Source: Morganella psychrotolerans
Lineage (GTDB): Bacteria; Pseudomonadota; Gammaproteobacteria; Enterobacterales; Enterobacteriaceae
Reading direction: 5' to 3'
Length of the DNA stretch: 64,000 bases
NCBI RefSeq assembly: GCF_001676055.1
Contig: NZ_LZEX01000023.1
Coordinates: 186,001 to 250,000 of the forward strand
The notes under the pieces are model-generated. The model did no database searches, was not told the DNA's origin, and saw nothing but the letters and a program-made list of their open reading frames with translations. This document shows positions 18,702-29,453 of this stretch, in pieces. A program made the position numbers and the translations under genes. Within the stretch, counting starts at the first letter, position 1. Each line of letters opens with the position of its first letter.

Positions 18702-19468
18702 TGTCGTTGTACTGGGTGGCGCTGAAAACAATCTGGCGCAAAGAGATCACCCGCTTTATGCGGATTTGGATACAGACACTGATCCCGCCGGTGATTACGA
18801 TGTCGCTCTATTTTATTATCTTCGGGAATCTGATAGGTAACCGGATTGGTGATATGGGCGGCGTGGGGTACATGCAGTTTATCGTGCCCGGGCTTATTAT
18901 GATGTCCGTGATAACCAACTCTTACGCTAATGTGTCGTCTTCCTTTTTTGGTGCAAAATTCCAGAAAAGTATTGAAGAACTGCTGGTCGCCCCGGTGCCG
19001 ACTCATGTGATAATTGCCGGGTTTGTCGGCGGCGGCGTGGCGCGTGGTGTGCTGGTCGGCATACTGGTTACGCTTATTTCCCTGTTTTTTGTACCGCTGC
19101 ATATCCACTCATGGTTTATGATTGTCACCACACTGCTGATGACCTCGATCCTCTTCTCGCTGGCGGGGCTGCTTAATGCACTGTTTGCGAAAAGCTTTGA
19201 TGATATCAGTATTATTCCGACCTTCGTTCTGACACCGCTGACTTATCTGGGCGGCGTATTTTACTCCCTGACACTGTTACCGGCATTCTGGCAGGCAGTT
19301 TCAAAGCTCAATCCGATTGTGTATATGATTAGCGGCTTCCGCTATGGTTTCTTAGGGATCAGTGATGTTTCTGTGGCGACAACACTCGGCGTTCTGAGTC
19401 TGTTTATTGCCGTATTTTATATTCTTACCTGGCGTCTGATAGAGAAAGGACGTGGTCTGAGAACCTGA
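18698..19468 (+). CDS. yadH: YadH: ABC-2 type permease
   Basis: A 256-residue inner-membrane protein with six hydrophobic segments, and a signature ABC-2 region (LTYLGGVFYSLTLLPAFW then NPIVYMISGFRYGF) near residues 180-215. It partners YadG. A strong terminator follows. In E. coli yadI, yadE and panD would come next. Here the serralysin cluster does. Confidence 0.92.
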   Translation: MMSLYWVALKTIWRKEITRFMRIWIQTLIPPVITMSLYFIIFGNLIGNRIGDMGGVGYMQFIVPGLIMMSVITNSYANVSSSFFGAKFQKSIEELLVAPVPTHVIIAGFVGGGVARGVLVGILVTLISLFFVPLHIHSWFMIVTTLLMTSILFSLAGLLNALFAKSFDDISIIPTFVLTPLTYLGGVFYSLTLLPAFWQAVSKLNPIVYMISGFRYGFLGISDVSVATTLGVLSLFIAVFYILTWRLIEKGRGLRT

Positions 19469-19490
19469 TCTCTGATGACAGTTGTGACAG

Positions 19491-19523
19491 AAACCCGGCA
19501 AAATTATTGCCGGGTTTTTTTTT
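19491..19523 (+). terminator. Terminator after yadH
   Basis: AAACCCGGCA, a 7-nt loop, TGCCGGGTTT, followed by a run of T. Confidence 0.9.
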
Positions 19524-19753
19524 CGCCTCATCGCACCATTTCCCCGCGTGACGTAATTATTTTTCCTCCGGTTATCTCTGATAGCTGAGCGCCTTCTTCC
19601 GTTTCCTGCCATTCCAAAACCAAATAACAGAATTAATATGCATTTATTTATCATCACATAGATTAGTTAAATTAATGTGTTTATCGTGTGCAGACTGATG
19701 GGATACATCAGTTTTACTGAATTTTTAAGGTGAGCTTCGTTCTGTTTAACGAC
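19524..19753. other. Intergenic region before the protease gene
   Basis: Together with the ERIC remnant this makes a gene-free gap of about 350 nt between yadH and prtA. The second half is AT-rich and should carry the protease promoter, but no confident -35/-10 or regulator box was recognised. No coding potential was seen. Confidence 0.5.
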
Positions 19754-21272
<1,519 letters not shown>

Positions 21273-21333
21273 TGCAGCAGACGGGCGCGGCAGGAGTCAC
21301 TGCGGCGTCCGTACCGCACAGGGAATGATTGAA

Positions 21334-21696
21334 ATGCCTGTCATATACTTAATATTATCACTATTTTCTCTTCTTTTTCTTCCGGGATACAGCATGGCGG
21401 ATAGTCAGGTTCTGCCCTCAGCGGGCGCGTTAAAAGGTGAATGGCAATTTACCGGCGGGCAACACACTCAGACGGTCATACTGACTGATATCCCGGATAC
21501 ATCGGCAAACGGTTTTGTGCTGCATTTCATGGCGGGCGCGGCAAACCAGCCTGTTACCGCCTGGCGTCCTGAGCCGGACGGTATTGCGTTTGTCACTGCA
21601 GACGGTACAGCCCGCTACTTTTTTTGTGCGGAGTCTCCCGGTCATTACCGGGCTGAAATCTGGCATGACGGTGGCGCACAGCTTGTGAAAAAGTAA
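21334..21696 (+). CDS. inh: Serralysin inhibitor (Inh/AprI family, MEROPS I38)
   Basis: A 120-residue protein from the ATG at 21334. ATGs at 21325 and further upstream are possible, but AGGGAA is best spaced for this one. A Sec signal peptide (MPVIYLILSLFSLLFLPGYSMA) is followed by a mature domain of about 97 residues with GALKGEWQFTG, VTAWRPEPDGIAFVTADG and a YFF strand. These are the hallmarks of the periplasmic beta-barrel that inserts its N-terminus into the protease active site. It protects the periplasm from mis-sorted PrtA. Compared with Erwinia Inh, the expected Cys pair is missing. One Cys (YFFCAES) remains in the mature part, so the usual disulfide cannot form. Confidence 0.82.
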   Translation: MPVIYLILSLFSLLFLPGYSMADSQVLPSAGALKGEWQFTGGQHTQTVILTDIPDTSANGFVLHFMAGAANQPVTAWRPEPDGIAFVTADGTARYFFCAESPGHYRAEIWHDGGAQLVKK

Positions 21697-21748
21697 CCCG
21701 CCACCCGGCGTGTCCGCAGCATCCTTCTCATAACAAGATTCCTGAGCG

Positions 21749-23488
21749 ATGACTCAGGCGGAGCACCTGTTTATGTTTTCCGGGAAAACCAGAAACGAAA
21801 TCACCGCATTTATCGCCACACGCAAAAAACTCTTTACCACTCTCGCATTATTCACCGCACTGATTAATCTGCTTATGCTGGTGCCGTCCGTGTATATGTT
21901 GCAGGTCTACGATCGCGTTTTACCTTCCGGTAATGATATGACATTACTGATGCTGACACTCATTATGATCGGGCTGTTTATCCTGATGGGCGGGCTGGAT
22001 TTCCTGCGTAATCTGTTGGTTATCCGTATGAGTAACCAGTTTGATATGGCACTGAATACCCGTATTTACACGGCTGCATTTCAGGCAAAACTGAACCGTA
22101 CCCCGGGTATCATACCATCAGCGGCGCTGACCGATCTGATGCTGCTGCGCCGTTTTATTACCGGCAACGGTATTTTTGCCTTCTTTGATTTACCCTGGTT
22201 CCCGGTTTATCTGCTGATTATTGCGCTGTTTAACCCGTGGCTGGGATTATTTGCATTATGCGGGGCATTGCTTCTGCTGTTTCTTGCCATTATCAACGAA
22301 CGCTTTTCCGGGCCACCGCTGACGGCGGCGAATCAGTTTTCCACCACCGCGCAACTGATGCAGAGCAGCCATTTTGAGCACACACAGCCCGCTGATGCGA
22401 TGGGAATGCAGCAACACCTGCGTCAGCGCTGGCTCAATAACCACCTTTGCTGTCTTGAGGCGCAGACTCAGGCAAGTGATGTTGCCGCTAAAATGATGTC
22501 GCTGACCAAAACCACGCGCATAGCACTGCAATCCCTGATGCTCGGGCTGGGGGGCTGGCTGGCGCTGGATAATACCATTACGCCGGGCATGATGATTGCC
22601 GGTTCTATTCTGATGGGACGCGCACTTGCACCGATCGAACAGGTTATCGGTGTATGGAAAAGCGCGAAAGAGAGCAGGCTGGCCTATCAGCGCCTGAAAA
22701 CCCTGCTGGCAGCACATCCGTTGCCGCCGGTGAAGATTGCACTGCCGGTACCAAAGGGAAATTTGTCCGTATCCGTAATGCAGGCGGGGTATCCTCACAG
22801 CAATGTGCCGCTGTTGCATAATCTGCATTTCAGTCTGGCGGCGGGAGAAGTGCTGGGGGTGATTGGCCCGAGCGGTGCCGGTAAATCGACCCTGGCAAAA
22901 CTGCTTGCCGGGCTGTGGCCTGCAATGCGGGGTGCTGTCCGGCTGGATGGCGCGGATATCAGTCAGCAGGACAAAACGGAGATTGGTCAGTACATCGGCT
23001 ATCTTCCGCAGGAAATTTCGCTTTTTACCGGTACAATCGCCGACAATATTGCCAGGTTCGATCCTCATGCGGATGCAGATAATATTATTTATGCCGCAAA
23101 AATGGCGCAAATCCATGAATTGATCCTGCAACTGCCGCAGGGATATGAAACGCTCACCGGAGCCAACGGAGAAGGACTTTCCGGCGGACAACGCCAGCGC
23201 ATTGCACTTGCCCGCGCACTGTATGGCTCACCGGCGCTGATTATTTTAGATGAACCAAGCTCTAATCTGGATGACGCGGGGATCCTCGCACTGGTCAGTG
23301 CGATTAATACGCTGAAAGAACAGAAAAAAACCGTCATTCTGATCACTCACCATAAACAGCTGTTGTCCGTTACAGACAAACTGTTACTCCTGATTGACGG
23401 GCATGCAAAGTTGTCCGGACCAACGGCTCAGGTTATTACGCAACTGAGTCATTCACCGGCAGAACGGGCAGAACATCATGATAAATAA
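21749..23488 (+). CDS. prtD: Type I secretion ABC transporter for the protease
   Basis: A 579-residue protein. The N-terminal membrane domain has about six TM segments (residues 28-300), without a C39 peptidase-like domain, as usual for serralysin exporters. The ATPase has Walker A GPSGAGKST near residue 371, signature LSGGQRQRIALARAL, and Walker B LIILDEPSSNLD. It energises export of PrtA across both membranes together with PrtE and PrtF. An ATG at 21773 is a possible alternative start. Its 3' end overlaps prtE by 11 nt. Confidence 0.9.
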   Translation: MTQAEHLFMFSGKTRNEITAFIATRKKLFTTLALFTALINLLMLVPSVYMLQVYDRVLPSGNDMTLLMLTLIMIGLFILMGGLDFLRNLLVIRMSNQFDMALNTRIYTAAFQAKLNRTPGIIPSAALTDLMLLRRFITGNGIFAFFDLPWFPVYLLIIALFNPWLGLFALCGALLLLFLAIINERFSGPPLTAANQFSTTAQLMQSSHFEHTQPADAMGMQQHLRQRWLNNHLCCLEAQTQASDVAAKMMSLTKTTRIALQSLMLGLGGWLALDNTITPGMMIAGSILMGRALAPIEQVIGVWKSAKESRLAYQRLKTLLAAHPLPPVKIALPVPKGNLSVSVMQAGYPHSNVPLLHNLHFSLAAGEVLGVIGPSGAGKSTLAKLLAGLWPAMRGAVRLDGADISQQDKTEIGQYIGYLPQEISLFTGTIADNIARFDPHADADNIIYAAKMAQIHELILQLPQGYETLTGANGEGLSGGQRQRIALARALYGSPALIILDEPSSNLDDAGILALVSAINTLKEQKKTVILITHHKQLLSVTDKLLLLIDGHAKLSGPTAQVITQLSHSPAERAEHHDK

Positions 23489-24794
23489 ACACAAAAAAAT
23501 AAACTCAGATGCGGTGACTGTGCCGGTGGACACACAGAAGTACCGGCGGGCGGGCAGCGTGATGATTATCGCCGGTTTCTGTGGTTTCTTGTTGTGGGCA
23601 GGGTTTGCACCACTGGACAGAGGTGTTGCTGCATCAGGAACGGTGATTGTATCAGGCAGCACAAAGCAGGTTCAGGCACCGGTGGACGGGGTTATCTCAG
23701 CCATAAAAGCAGAAAACGGGCAGCAGGTGGATGAAGGTCAGGTGTTGGTCAGCCTCAGCCCTGTGCAGTCACAGGCGCGCAAAGAGTCACTGGCGGAGCA
23801 ACTTGACAGCACGCAGGTCACTATCCGCCGGCTGGAAGCCGAACTCAGCGGACAGAGCGGGTTTACACTGAATGCAACGGATAAATACTACGCGCCTGCG
23901 CCTTACAGAGAAGCGCAATTACAGGCGCAAAATGCATTACTGACAGACCGCCGTCTTGAGCTGGAGAGTGAAATTCAGGGCTGGCAGGTGACCATCAGCG
24001 GGCTGACCCGGCGGCTCGGCACACTCAGCGATATTGCCCGTAACAAGCAGCAGCAACTGACCAGCCTGACCACACAGACGGCAAACCTGAAATCACTGGC
24101 GGAGGAGGGCTATCTGGCACATCACCGTTATCTGGAGGTAGCCCGTGAAAAAGCAGCGTGTCTCAGTCAGATTAATGAAAACCGTCTGCACATCAGCCAG
24201 GCAGAAGAGCAAAAGGCGTCTCTGATACAGCGGATAGCTCAGCGGCAGGCAAATTTTCACCAGCAAGCACGTGAAACACTGGCGCGCCTGACGGTGCAGT
24301 ACAGCGATTTGGAAAAGCAGCGGATTATTGAAACGGATCTGACGGATAAACATCAGATAACCGCGCCGGTGAGCGGAACGGTGATGGATATCTCTGTTTT
24401 CACACAAGGCGGCGTGGTGCGCACGGGTGAGAAACTGATGTCGGTTGTCCCGCAGGAGCAGATATTAATCATTGACGGAAAATTATCTCCACAGTGGAGA
24501 GACAAAGTGGCATCCGGTCAGCCGGTGGATCTTATTTTTACGGCATTCAACCAAAACCGGACGCCGAAGCTGCAAGGTGAGCTGACATTTATTTCAGCGG
24601 ATCGCCTGACGGATCCCGATACCCGTGAGCCGTACTATCAGATTCAGGCAACGGTGGCACAAGCGGCCGGGATCCCTGCGATAAAGCCCGGCATGACGGC
24701 AGAGATTTTCATTAAAACCGGTGAACGCTCTCTGCTCAGTTATCTGTTCAGGCCGGTAACTGATCGCCTGCATTCCGCACTGTCAGAGGAGTAA
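23478..24794 (+). CDS. prtE: Type I secretion membrane fusion protein
   Basis: A 438-residue HlyD/PrtE-family adaptor. A short cytoplasmic N-terminus precedes one TM segment (SVMIIAGFCGFLLWAGFA, about residues 28-45). Two lipoyl-like half motifs follow (GVISAIKAENGQQVDEGQVL and the ITAPVSGTVMDI region), separated by a long coiled coil rich in Gln, Glu and Arg (about residues 95-285). A beta-barrel C-terminus follows. It connects PrtD to the outer-membrane PrtF. Confidence 0.9.
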   Translation: MINKHKKINSDAVTVPVDTQKYRRAGSVMIIAGFCGFLLWAGFAPLDRGVAASGTVIVSGSTKQVQAPVDGVISAIKAENGQQVDEGQVLVSLSPVQSQARKESLAEQLDSTQVTIRRLEAELSGQSGFTLNATDKYYAPAPYREAQLQAQNALLTDRRLELESEIQGWQVTISGLTRRLGTLSDIARNKQQQLTSLTTQTANLKSLAEEGYLAHHRYLEVAREKAACLSQINENRLHISQAEEQKASLIQRIAQRQANFHQQARETLARLTVQYSDLEKQRIIETDLTDKHQITAPVSGTVMDISVFTQGGVVRTGEKLMSVVPQEQILIIDGKLSPQWRDKVASGQPVDLIFTAFNQNRTPKLQGELTFISADRLTDPDTREPYYQIQATVAQAAGIPAIKPGMTAEIFIKTGERSLLSYLFRPVTDRLHSALSEE

Positions 24795-24798
24795 CAGC

Positions 24799-26154
24799 AT
24801 GCACTATTTTTCAGGCGCACATTTTTCAGGCGCACTCTGTGCGGCAGTGTTGTGGCTGCTGACCGGAGCGGCACAGGCAATCACACTGTCTGATCTCTGG
24901 TTGCTGGCGCTGAAGTCAGATCCGCATTTTCAGGCGGCACTGAAAACCCATGAGGCGGATTTGGCTCAGGCAGATGCCGGGCTGGCACACCTCCTGCCGA
25001 CAGCCTGGCTGAGTTATCAGAATACGCCGCAAAACCGCCTGACAAAACGGGAGCCGGTTGCGGAGCAGCAGACTTACCGCAGCCATTCGCTGAATGTGGT
25101 GGTGACACAGCCGCTGTTTGATTATGCGGCCTACAGTCAGTATAAAGCGTCCCTTATCAGCCGTCCGGCGGCGGACAGCCGCAGGCAGCAGCAGCTATCT
25201 GAGCTGATGGTCAGGGTGACAAAGGCGTATCTGGCACTTGCGTATGTTCAGGATAAACAGGCACTGAACCGGAAACAGGAAGTATTACATCATGCTCAGC
25301 TGGCAGCAGCGCAGCGGCTTTATCAGTCGGGAGAAGGCATGCTGACGGATATTCAGGCTCAGCGGACACAGTTATTACTGGTGCAGGCGCAGGTGGCGGA
25401 TACCGAGCCGGAAATTGAACATGCCCGCCGCACACTGGCGGATATTATCGGTCAGCCGCAATTGCGGGCAGATGATATTGCCCGGCTGAATACGGGAAAT
25501 TTTCAACCTCCGGCGCTGCTACCGGCAGAATACCCGGCATGGGAGCAGCGGGCGCTGGCAGAAAACCCGCAGATCCTGGCGGCACAGTACGACGTGAGCC
25601 TGGCAAAACAGGCGGCAGAAGTACAGCGTGGCGCTTTCATGCCCACCGCGCAGATCTTTGCATCCTGGTCTGATAATAAATCTGACAGCAATAATATGGT
25701 GAATCAGCGTTATGAGTCACTCAGCGCCGGTGTTCATCTCTCTGTTCCGCTGTTCAATGGTGGTAAAGATATGGCGGGCATGCGTCGTGTATCTGCACAG
25801 TATCAGACGGCTCAGCATGAGCGGGATGCGGTGGTGCAGACATTGCTGCGTGAGTTATCACGTCAGTATCAGATTTGCCGGGGCGGCAGGGTAAAACTGC
25901 TGGCGTATGACCAGGCCGTAGCGGCGGCACAACAGCAGATTCAGGCGACACAAAAAAGTATTGCAGCAGGACAAGGCAGCCAGCCGGAAATGCTCAATGC
26001 AAGGACGCAGTATTACCGGGTGCTTAATGAGCAGATAAAAGCCCGCTACGACTGGCTGGAGGCATGGATTTTGTTATTGCAGTACAGTCATACGCCGGAC
26101 AGCGATACTGTCCGGCAGATTGAGGGGTATTTCAGTCAGCAGGCGGCAGATTAA
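24799..26154 (+). CDS. prtF: Type I secretion outer-membrane protein (TolC family)
   Basis: A 451-residue protein with an N-terminal signal peptide (to AAQA) and two repeated outer-membrane efflux domains rich in helical Gln/Ala stretches. It ends at 26154. The gene start is 4 nt after prtE. Its last 23 nt overlap the 3' end of the convergent panC-like gene, which marks the right edge of the protease cluster and a probable insertion junction. Confidence 0.9.
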   Translation: MHYFSGAHFSGALCAAVLWLLTGAAQAITLSDLWLLALKSDPHFQAALKTHEADLAQADAGLAHLLPTAWLSYQNTPQNRLTKREPVAEQQTYRSHSLNVVVTQPLFDYAAYSQYKASLISRPAADSRRQQQLSELMVRVTKAYLALAYVQDKQALNRKQEVLHHAQLAAAQRLYQSGEGMLTDIQAQRTQLLLVQAQVADTEPEIEHARRTLADIIGQPQLRADDIARLNTGNFQPPALLPAEYPAWEQRALAENPQILAAQYDVSLAKQAAEVQRGAFMPTAQIFASWSDNKSDSNNMVNQRYESLSAGVHLSVPLFNGGKDMAGMRRVSAQYQTAQHERDAVVQTLLRELSRQYQICRGGRVKLLAYDQAVAAAQQQIQATQKSIAAGQGSQPEMLNARTQYYRVLNEQIKARYDWLEAWILLLQYSHTPDSDTVRQIEGYFSQQAAD

Positions 26155-26992
26155 CATGCAGGCAATCAATCAGGCGGATGCTTCCCAGCCAGACAGAGGC
26201 CAGAATAACGGCTTTCTCACTGTTTACACGCACATCCTGTAGATCATCTGCATCACAGATTTCCAGGCTGATATCGCGGAAACCCGCAGTATTTAAATCT
26301 TCGCGGGCATTATCCAGGCTTTCGCTGATGGCACTCGGGCGTTCGCGGATCATATCTGCGAGTGTTTGCAGTGTCAGATAAAGACGCGGTGCTGTTTTTT
26401 TCTCATCCGCATCAAGCAGTGTATTGCAGGAACTGAGCGCCAGTCCGGTTTTTTCGCGGGCCGTCGGAATAGTTGCCAGGGCAATATCATAGTTCAGGTC
26501 GCGGATCAGGCGGCGGATGGTCAGATAGCGGGGATGGTCGTTTGTGCCGAAGAAAACAATGTCCGGACGGACAAGGTTGAATAATTTGCACATCACGGTG
26601 GCGATGCCTCTCAGACGTGTGCGCTGATGCGGCTCATCACACTGGTGAACCAGCGGCGGCACAACAACCTGTGTCTGATGTGTCAGCCCGTGAGGATAAA
26701 CATCACTGACGGCAGGGGCATAGACCAAATCAACCTGTGCTTTACTCAGTTTTTCACAATCCGCCTGCAATGTCCGCGGATAGCGTTGTAAATCTTCTTC
26801 CCGCGCAAATTGCAGCGGATTAACAAAGACGGAGACCACCACAATATCAGCCTGTGCGCGGGCTTCTTTAATCAGCGCCAGATGACCATCGTGCAGGTTT
26901 CCCATTGTCGGAATAAACGCAACACGTTTGCTGCCGGTGCGCAGGCGGGCTAACTCGTTGCGCAGGATAAGCGCTGTTTCAATAATCCGCAT
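26132..26992 (-). CDS. panC: PanC-like protein with degenerate active site
   Basis: A 286-residue protein from the ATG at 26992 (GGAG upstream), the normal length for pantothenate synthetase, which joins pantoate and beta-alanine using ATP. The N-terminal nucleotidyltransferase motif (PTMGNLHDGH, residues 28-37) and NPLQF are intact. Family-invariant positions further on are changed: the FGEKD Lys is Asn (FGTND, 148-152), the following QQ is PR (154-155), and SSRN is SSCN (187-190). The pantoate-loop segment is rewritten to HQCDEPHQRTRLRG. Its C-terminal codons run into prtF. panB and panD, its usual partners, are absent from this locus. It probably no longer makes pantothenate. An altered substrate is the alternative. 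Confidence 0.8.
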   Translation of the reverse strand: MRIIETALILRNELARLRTGSKRVAFIPTMGNLHDGHLALIKEARAQADIVVVSVFVNPLQFAREEDLQRYPRTLQADCEKLSKAQVDLVYAPAVSDVYPHGLTHQTQVVVPPLVHQCDEPHQRTRLRGIATVMCKLFNLVRPDIVFFGTNDHPRYLTIRRLIRDLNYDIALATIPTAREKTGLALSSCNTLLDADEKKTAPRLYLTLQTLADMIRERPSAISESLDNAREDLNTAGFRDISLEICDADDLQDVRVNSEKAVILASVWLGSIRLIDCLHVNLPPAD

Positions 26993-27044
26993 CAGTGTCT
27001 CCTTGTCTGTCCGGTAAGCCAAAAGTACAGAGTCCGGGTGCTTC

Positions 27045-27527
27045 TCACGACCAGAGCGTGAGCCCGTTTTCCGGGGTACGGGCGATAACGGCTGCAAGTG
27101 ATTCGCCATCCGGCAGGATAAGCCCGGGCGCTATCTCTGCCAGCGGATACAACATAAACTCACGTTCTTTCAAACCATAATGCGGTACTGTCAGCCGTTC
27201 ATCATGAATGACTTTATCACCAAACAGCATAATATCTAAGTCTAACGTGCGCGGACCCCAGCGTTCATCTTTGCGCACACGGCCTTGTGACAGTTCGATA
27301 GCCTGGGTGGCATCAAGCAGTTCATGCGGGGTCAGCGCGGTTTCCAGCAGGACAGCCAGATTGAGATAATCAGGCTGACCGGCAGGCCCCATAGGGGCGG
27401 TGCGGTAGAATGCAGAGTGGCATACCAGGCGGCTTTGCGGTATATCACCTAATGCCGCAATCGCCCGGTTGACCTGATCCAACGGTGAGTCCAGATTACT
27501 GCCGATGGCAATATAGACCGGGATCAC
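27045..27527 (-). CDS. folK: 6-hydroxymethyl-7,8-dihydropterin pyrophosphokinase
   Basis: A 160-residue protein with the HPPK signature [15 protein letters not shown] near residues 88-102, the N-terminal YIAIGSNL, and a [17 protein letters not shown] block. It transfers pyrophosphate from ATP to the pterin in folate synthesis. It overlaps the end of pcnB by 4 nt (ATGA), and the panC-like gene follows 52 nt later with panB missing between them. Confidence 0.95.
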   Translation of the reverse strand: MIPVYIAIGSNLDSPLDQVNRAIAALGDIPQSRLVCHSAFYRTAPMGPAGQPDYLNLAVLLETALTPHELLDATQAIELSQGRVRKDERWGPRTLDLDIMLFGDKVIHDERLTVPHYGLKEREFMLYPLAEIAPGLILPDGESLAAVIARTPENGLTLWS

Positions 27528-29059
27528 GATGCACTGTTCTCATTATTCTGACGGTTACGCGGGTGACGGCGGCGCGGACGGCGTTTGAGTGTATCACTGC
27601 CCAGGTCTGACACCATTGTGCGCTGTTGCGGGGCATTCGCCAGCTGGAAATCAGCCCACCAGAGTGTCAGTTCCTGCAATTCGTGACGACCTTCCACTTT
27701 TGCGCGTAATTCCAGTAAATCAAATGCTGCACGGAATTTCTGGTTTTCGATCAGCCGGTTAGCCCGTTTACCCTGACGGCGCGGCAGACGAAGCTGTAAC
27801 TGCCAGATATCCCGCATTGCGGTTGTCAGTCGTTTAGGAATAGCAATTGCGCGGCACTGTTCATCAAGAATGTCATTAATGGCGATAGCAAAGGCTTCAT
27901 AGTAAGCCAGGCCACTTTCCTGAGCGAGTTTCTCCGCATGTTCGCACAGCGGATACCACAACATTACCGCAAACAAGAATGCCGGATTGACCCGCTGATC
28001 ATGATGGATGCGGTAATCGGTATTTTTCAGTACCTGGTCGATAATACGCGCCAGCGGCGTGTTATTACTCTCTTTTAATGGTCCGGCAACCAGCGGGAAC
28101 AACATATCCAGCAGATCGTATTCACGCAGCAGATTGAATGTTTTATATCCGTCACCGGCCTGTAACAGCTTCAGCACCTCTTCAAACAGACGGGCAGGCG
28201 GGATATCGCGCAGCAGTGTGCTCAGTGTGCGGATTGGTGCGGCGGTTTGCGGCTCAATGGTCATGTCCAGCTTACCGGCAAAGCGGATAGCACGTAACAT
28301 CCGCACCGGGTCTTCACGGTAACGGGTTTCAGGATCACCAATCAGGCGGATAATCCGCTGCTGTAGATCTGACAACCCGCCGACATAATCGCGTACTGAG
28401 AAATCAGACACGCTGTAATACAGGCTGTTGATGGTGAAATCACGGCGCACTGCATCTTCTTCGATAGTACCGAAAATATTATCGCGCAGCAGCATTCCGT
28501 TCTTACCCTGCTGAGAACGGGTTTTTTCATCGGTTCCGGCGGGTTCTTCCGCATTATCATGCGGACCACGGAAAGTGGCGACTTCAATAATATCCTGTCC
28601 GAACATAATATGTGCAAGGCGGAAACGACGACCCACCAGGCGGCAGTTACGGAATAATTTTCTTACTTCGTCCGGCGTTGCGTTAGTGGCAATATCAAAG
28701 TCTTTTGGTTTGCGATCCAGCAGCAGATCACGGACCCCCCCGCCGACAAGGTGAGCGTCAAAACCTGATTTATTCAGGCGGTATAGAACCTTAAGTGCAT
28801 TCTCACTGATGTTCTGACGGGAAATAGCGTGACTGTTACGGGGAATGACGGTCGCCCGGATTGTTCCGCTATTATTATCCATTTGTGCCGGTTTTTTACG
28901 CTTCACGGCAGGACGCGCGGGCTTAGCTCTGCGGGTGGCCGGATTCTGTGGCGTATGGTCAGCATTCGGGGCCGGCCTCTCAATGGCAGCCTCTGTGCGA
29001 TCTGGTTTATTTTCTCGTGAAATCAGACTGCGACAGAACTTTGCGACTCGATTTAAAAT
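27524..29059 (-). CDS. pcnB: Poly(A) polymerase I, probable AUU start codon
   Basis: About 511 residues if translation starts at the ATT at 29059. No ATG or GTG fits. The codon lies 6 nt after AGAGG, and the peptide that follows ([15 protein letters not shown]) aligns with the E. coli N-terminus FTRVANFCRKVLSRE, whose gene is known to use AUU. The catalytic nucleotidyltransferase motif is [24 protein letters not shown], followed by the neck region [15 protein letters not shown] and the tRNA-nucleotidyltransferase/poly(A) polymerase body. After the first 15 residues there is a Pro/Ala/Arg/Lys-rich low-complexity segment of about 50 residues before [14 protein letters not shown]. The C-terminus is the usual basic tail. 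It adds poly(A) tails that promote RNA decay. Confidence 0.9.
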   Translation of the reverse strand: MLNRVAKFCRSLISRENKPDRTEAAIERPAPNADHTPQNPATRRAKPARPAVKRKKPAQMDNNSGTIRATVIPRNSHAISRQNISENALKVLYRLNKSGFDAHLVGGGVRDLLLDRKPKDFDIATNATPDEVRKLFRNCRLVGRRFRLAHIMFGQDIIEVATFRGPHDNAEEPAGTDEKTRSQQGKNGMLLRDNIFGTIEEDAVRRDFTINSLYYSVSDFSVRDYVGGLSDLQQRIIRLIGDPETRYREDPVRMLRAIRFAGKLDMTIEPQTAAPIRTLSTLLRDIPPARLFEEVLKLLQAGDGYKTFNLLREYDLLDMLFPLVAGPLKESNNTPLARIIDQVLKNTDYRIHHDQRVNPAFLFAVMLWYPLCEHAEKLAQESGLAYYEAFAIAINDILDEQCRAIAIPKRLTTAMRDIWQLQLRLPRRQGKRANRLIENQKFRAAFDLLELRAKVEGRHELQELTLWWADFQLANAPQQRTMVSDLGSDTLKRRPRRRHPRNRQNNENSAS

Positions 29060-29159
29060 GGTACACCTCTGTATAACAATTAAATGATCTAAAAAATAAG
29101 CGACTAATAATATCGTACACTTGTATTTTTGAGAATGCTTTACCAAAGGTAAAGCTAAA

Positions 29160-29370
29160 TTATTCCCTGTTTGCAATCATATTGTCACGGGGAATACAGG
29201 CCGTTTGCCCGGAGAGTTTACGCGCGGCAGGGCCTGGCATCAATGGTAAATGAATATATACCGGGTATAGGTGATTCACTGAGCCGGTGTTTATTGTGAC
29301 GGCGGAACGTAAGACAGCCCCGGTACAACGGCCGGAGAGCCGGAAAGAGGCGCCGGAGGAGACGGGCACG
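29160..29370 (-). pseudogene. gluQ: Decayed remnant of gluQ (glutamyl-Q tRNA(Asp) synthetase)
   Basis: In E. coli gluQ lies between dksA and pcnB on the same strand. This 394-nt gap has no intact gene. On the minus strand, 29264-29190 encodes PVYIHLPLMPGPAARKLSGQ. This closely resembles the GluQ segment around its KLSKQ motif (YIHLPL ... AKLSKQ), with the second Lys changed to Gly. Just upstream, another frame gives TPAQ-stop-ITY, like the TPRQ-IYL block of the family. The catalytic N-terminal half is gone. This is a relic, not a functional gene. Confidence 0.6.
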
Positions 29371-29410
29371 CCGCATTTTTCAGAGTATATATTTGTGCAG
29401 AAGACAGAAT

Positions 29411-29440
29411 AAAAACGGACGGCGCTGTAAAAGCGCCGTC
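29411..29440 (-). terminator. Terminator of dksA
   Basis: On the minus strand, GACGGCGCT, a 5-nt loop, AGCGCCGTC, then CGTTTTT, just after the dksA stop. Confidence 0.85.
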
Positions 29441-29453
29441 TGAGGTAAATGTA

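Noticed and set aside
22256-23191. 311-codon minus-strand frame opposite prtD
   Set aside because: Shadow of a gene with full ABC-exporter motifs. No start signal.
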